Origin: Maribellus maritimus
GTDB lineage: Bacteria; Bacteroidota; Bacteroidia; Bacteroidales; Prolixibacteraceae
Direction: 5' to 3'
Length of the DNA stretch: 64,000 nucleotides
NCBI RefSeq assembly: GCF_022267315.1
Contig: NZ_JAIKLE010000031.1
Coordinates: forward strand, 1-64,000
Below the pieces are notes generated by a model that saw only the letters and a list, made by a program, of their open reading frames with translations, was not told where the DNA came from and did no database searches. A program made the position numbers and the translations under genes. Shown here in pieces: positions 63,404 through 64,000 of this stretch (the first letter of the stretch is position 1; the number at the start of each line of letters is the position of its first letter).

Positions 63404-63913
63404 ATGGCCATGAAGATTATCCATGTTGTGTTACTGGCATCGGTGAAATATATACTCACTTTACCCTATGCTATGATTATTGGTCTGGAATACAAACAGG
63501 CCTTAATAGCTGTTTTGATTGGCGGCATTGGTGGTTTTTTGTTCTTTTATTATCTCAGTAAACGTGCCATTCAAATCTATCATAAAATACGACCATACAT
63601 TTACACATTAATCCCAAGGCAACAAAAAACAGAGAACTGGAAGTTTGTCCAGGATAACACAAACCAACAGAAAAAACGCAGAAAGATTTTTTCAAAAAGA
63701 AACCGGCTTATTGCCCGTTTTCGCAAAACCTACGGATTTTGGGGAATTATTGTAACCACTCCTGTATTTTTAACCATTCCTGTTGGCGCTTTTTTAGCCA
63801 ACAAATATTATTCGAGAAGAAGGTTTCTTGTGCTTTATATGATTTTATCCATTATCGGTTGGGCCGGAGTTTTATCCGGTTTTATCCATCTGTTTCCCAG
63901 AATATTTTTCTAA
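63404..63913 (+). CDS. Small integral membrane protein of unknown function
   Basis: A 169-residue protein with about four transmembrane segments (near 5-22, 31-50, 111-130 and 140-162) and a strongly basic loop between the second and third (RQQKTENW, KKRRKIFSKRNR). An ATG six bases downstream could also be used. I know of similar unnamed membrane proteins in Bacteroidota but cannot assign a function. The last 42 bases overlap, on the opposite strand, the end of the partial gene that follows. Confidence 0.75.
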   Translation: MAMKIIHVVLLASVKYILTLPYAMIIGLEYKQALIAVLIGGIGGFLFFYYLSKRAIQIYHKIRPYIYTLIPRQQKTENWKFVQDNTNQQKKRRKIFSKRNRLIARFRKTYGFWGIIVTTPVFLTIPVGAFLANKYYSRRRFLVLYMILSIIGWAGVLSGFIHLFPRIFF

Positions 63914-64000
63914 TATAGCTTTATTCTCAGGATGTTGAATAAGTTTTTTATCTGCATCCAACAAATCAAAATCGTCGATATCTTGCAGTTGAATCCATTT
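63872..64000 (-). CDS. Partial gene, C-terminal end, cut by the window edge
   Basis: On the minus strand an open frame enters at 64000 and runs 42 codons to a TAA at 63872-63874, reading WIQLQDIDDFDLLDADKKLI and on to a basic end. Codon use and residue mix look coding. The start and the rest of the protein are outside the window; no family is recognisable. It converges on and overlaps the membrane protein gene by 42 bases. Confidence 0.4.
   Translation of the reverse strand, partial: KWIQLQDIDDFDLLDADKKLIQHPENKAILEKYSGKQMDKTG

Overview
The window looks like part of a Bacteroidota chromosome. The evidence is three SusC/SusD outer-membrane pairs, each preceded by an ECF sigma factor and a FecR-type anti-sigma factor; many Sus-type lipoprotein signal peptides; low G+C; and promoter elements of the TTTG / TAnnTTTG type. 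Three S1 sulfatases and two GH117-like enzymes next to plant- and fungus-type glycosidases suggest a marine or sediment polysaccharide degrader, possibly of the order Marinilabiliales. That taxonomic placement is inference only.

Layout. 1-6300 is housekeeping. A multi-PAS histidine kinase and a stand-alone receiver (minus strand) are followed by an M16 peptidase/O-methyltransferase pair (minus strand), tRNA-Phe, and a small unknown protein. 6.6-19.8 kb is PUL1: sigma, FecR, SusC, SusD, a SusE-like protein, then GH76, GH92 and GH125. This is a near-textbook alpha-mannan locus: an endo-alpha-1,6-mannanase, a side-chain alpha-mannosidase and an exo-alpha-1,6-mannosidase. 19.8-26.1 kb is a second transcription unit with a DUF4964/DUF4965/glutaminase-A-like protein and three GH43 enzymes. 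26.1-27.2 kb is gene-poor and appears to hold a decayed gene.

27.2-47.2 kb is PUL2. A divergently transcribed sigma factor faces FecR, SusC and SusD, followed by sulfatase, GH117-like, sulfatase, gene remnants, GH29, GH116, GH35, sulfatase and GH117-like. GH117, GH29, a GH35 beta-galactosidase and S1 sulfatases together point to a sulfated red-algal galactan (agar/porphyran type), although no GH16, GH50 or GH86 endo-enzyme lies in the window. 47.6-62.2 kb is PUL3: sigma (TTG start), FecR, SusC, SusD, an (alpha/alpha)6 MGH1-like glycosidase, two tandem GH127-type enzymes with intact E-x-C and C-C sites, and a GH2. It fits glycans containing beta-L-arabinofuranose. 62.3-64 kb returns to ordinary genes: a D-2-hydroxyacid dehydrogenase, a small membrane protein, and the end of a minus-strand gene cut by the window edge.

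How the genes work together. In each PUL the SusC protein carries an N-terminal STN domain, so substrate binding outside should signal through the FecR protein to release the ECF sigma factor, which would raise susCD transcription. All three PULs have a hairpin in the fecR-susC gap and another after susD (or the susE-like gene). This suggests shared transcript punctuation that separates surface import genes from enzyme genes. I found no CRISPR array, intact mobile element or defence system. The most unusual content is the regulatory layout, the decayed segments, and the enzyme combinations in PUL2 and PUL3.
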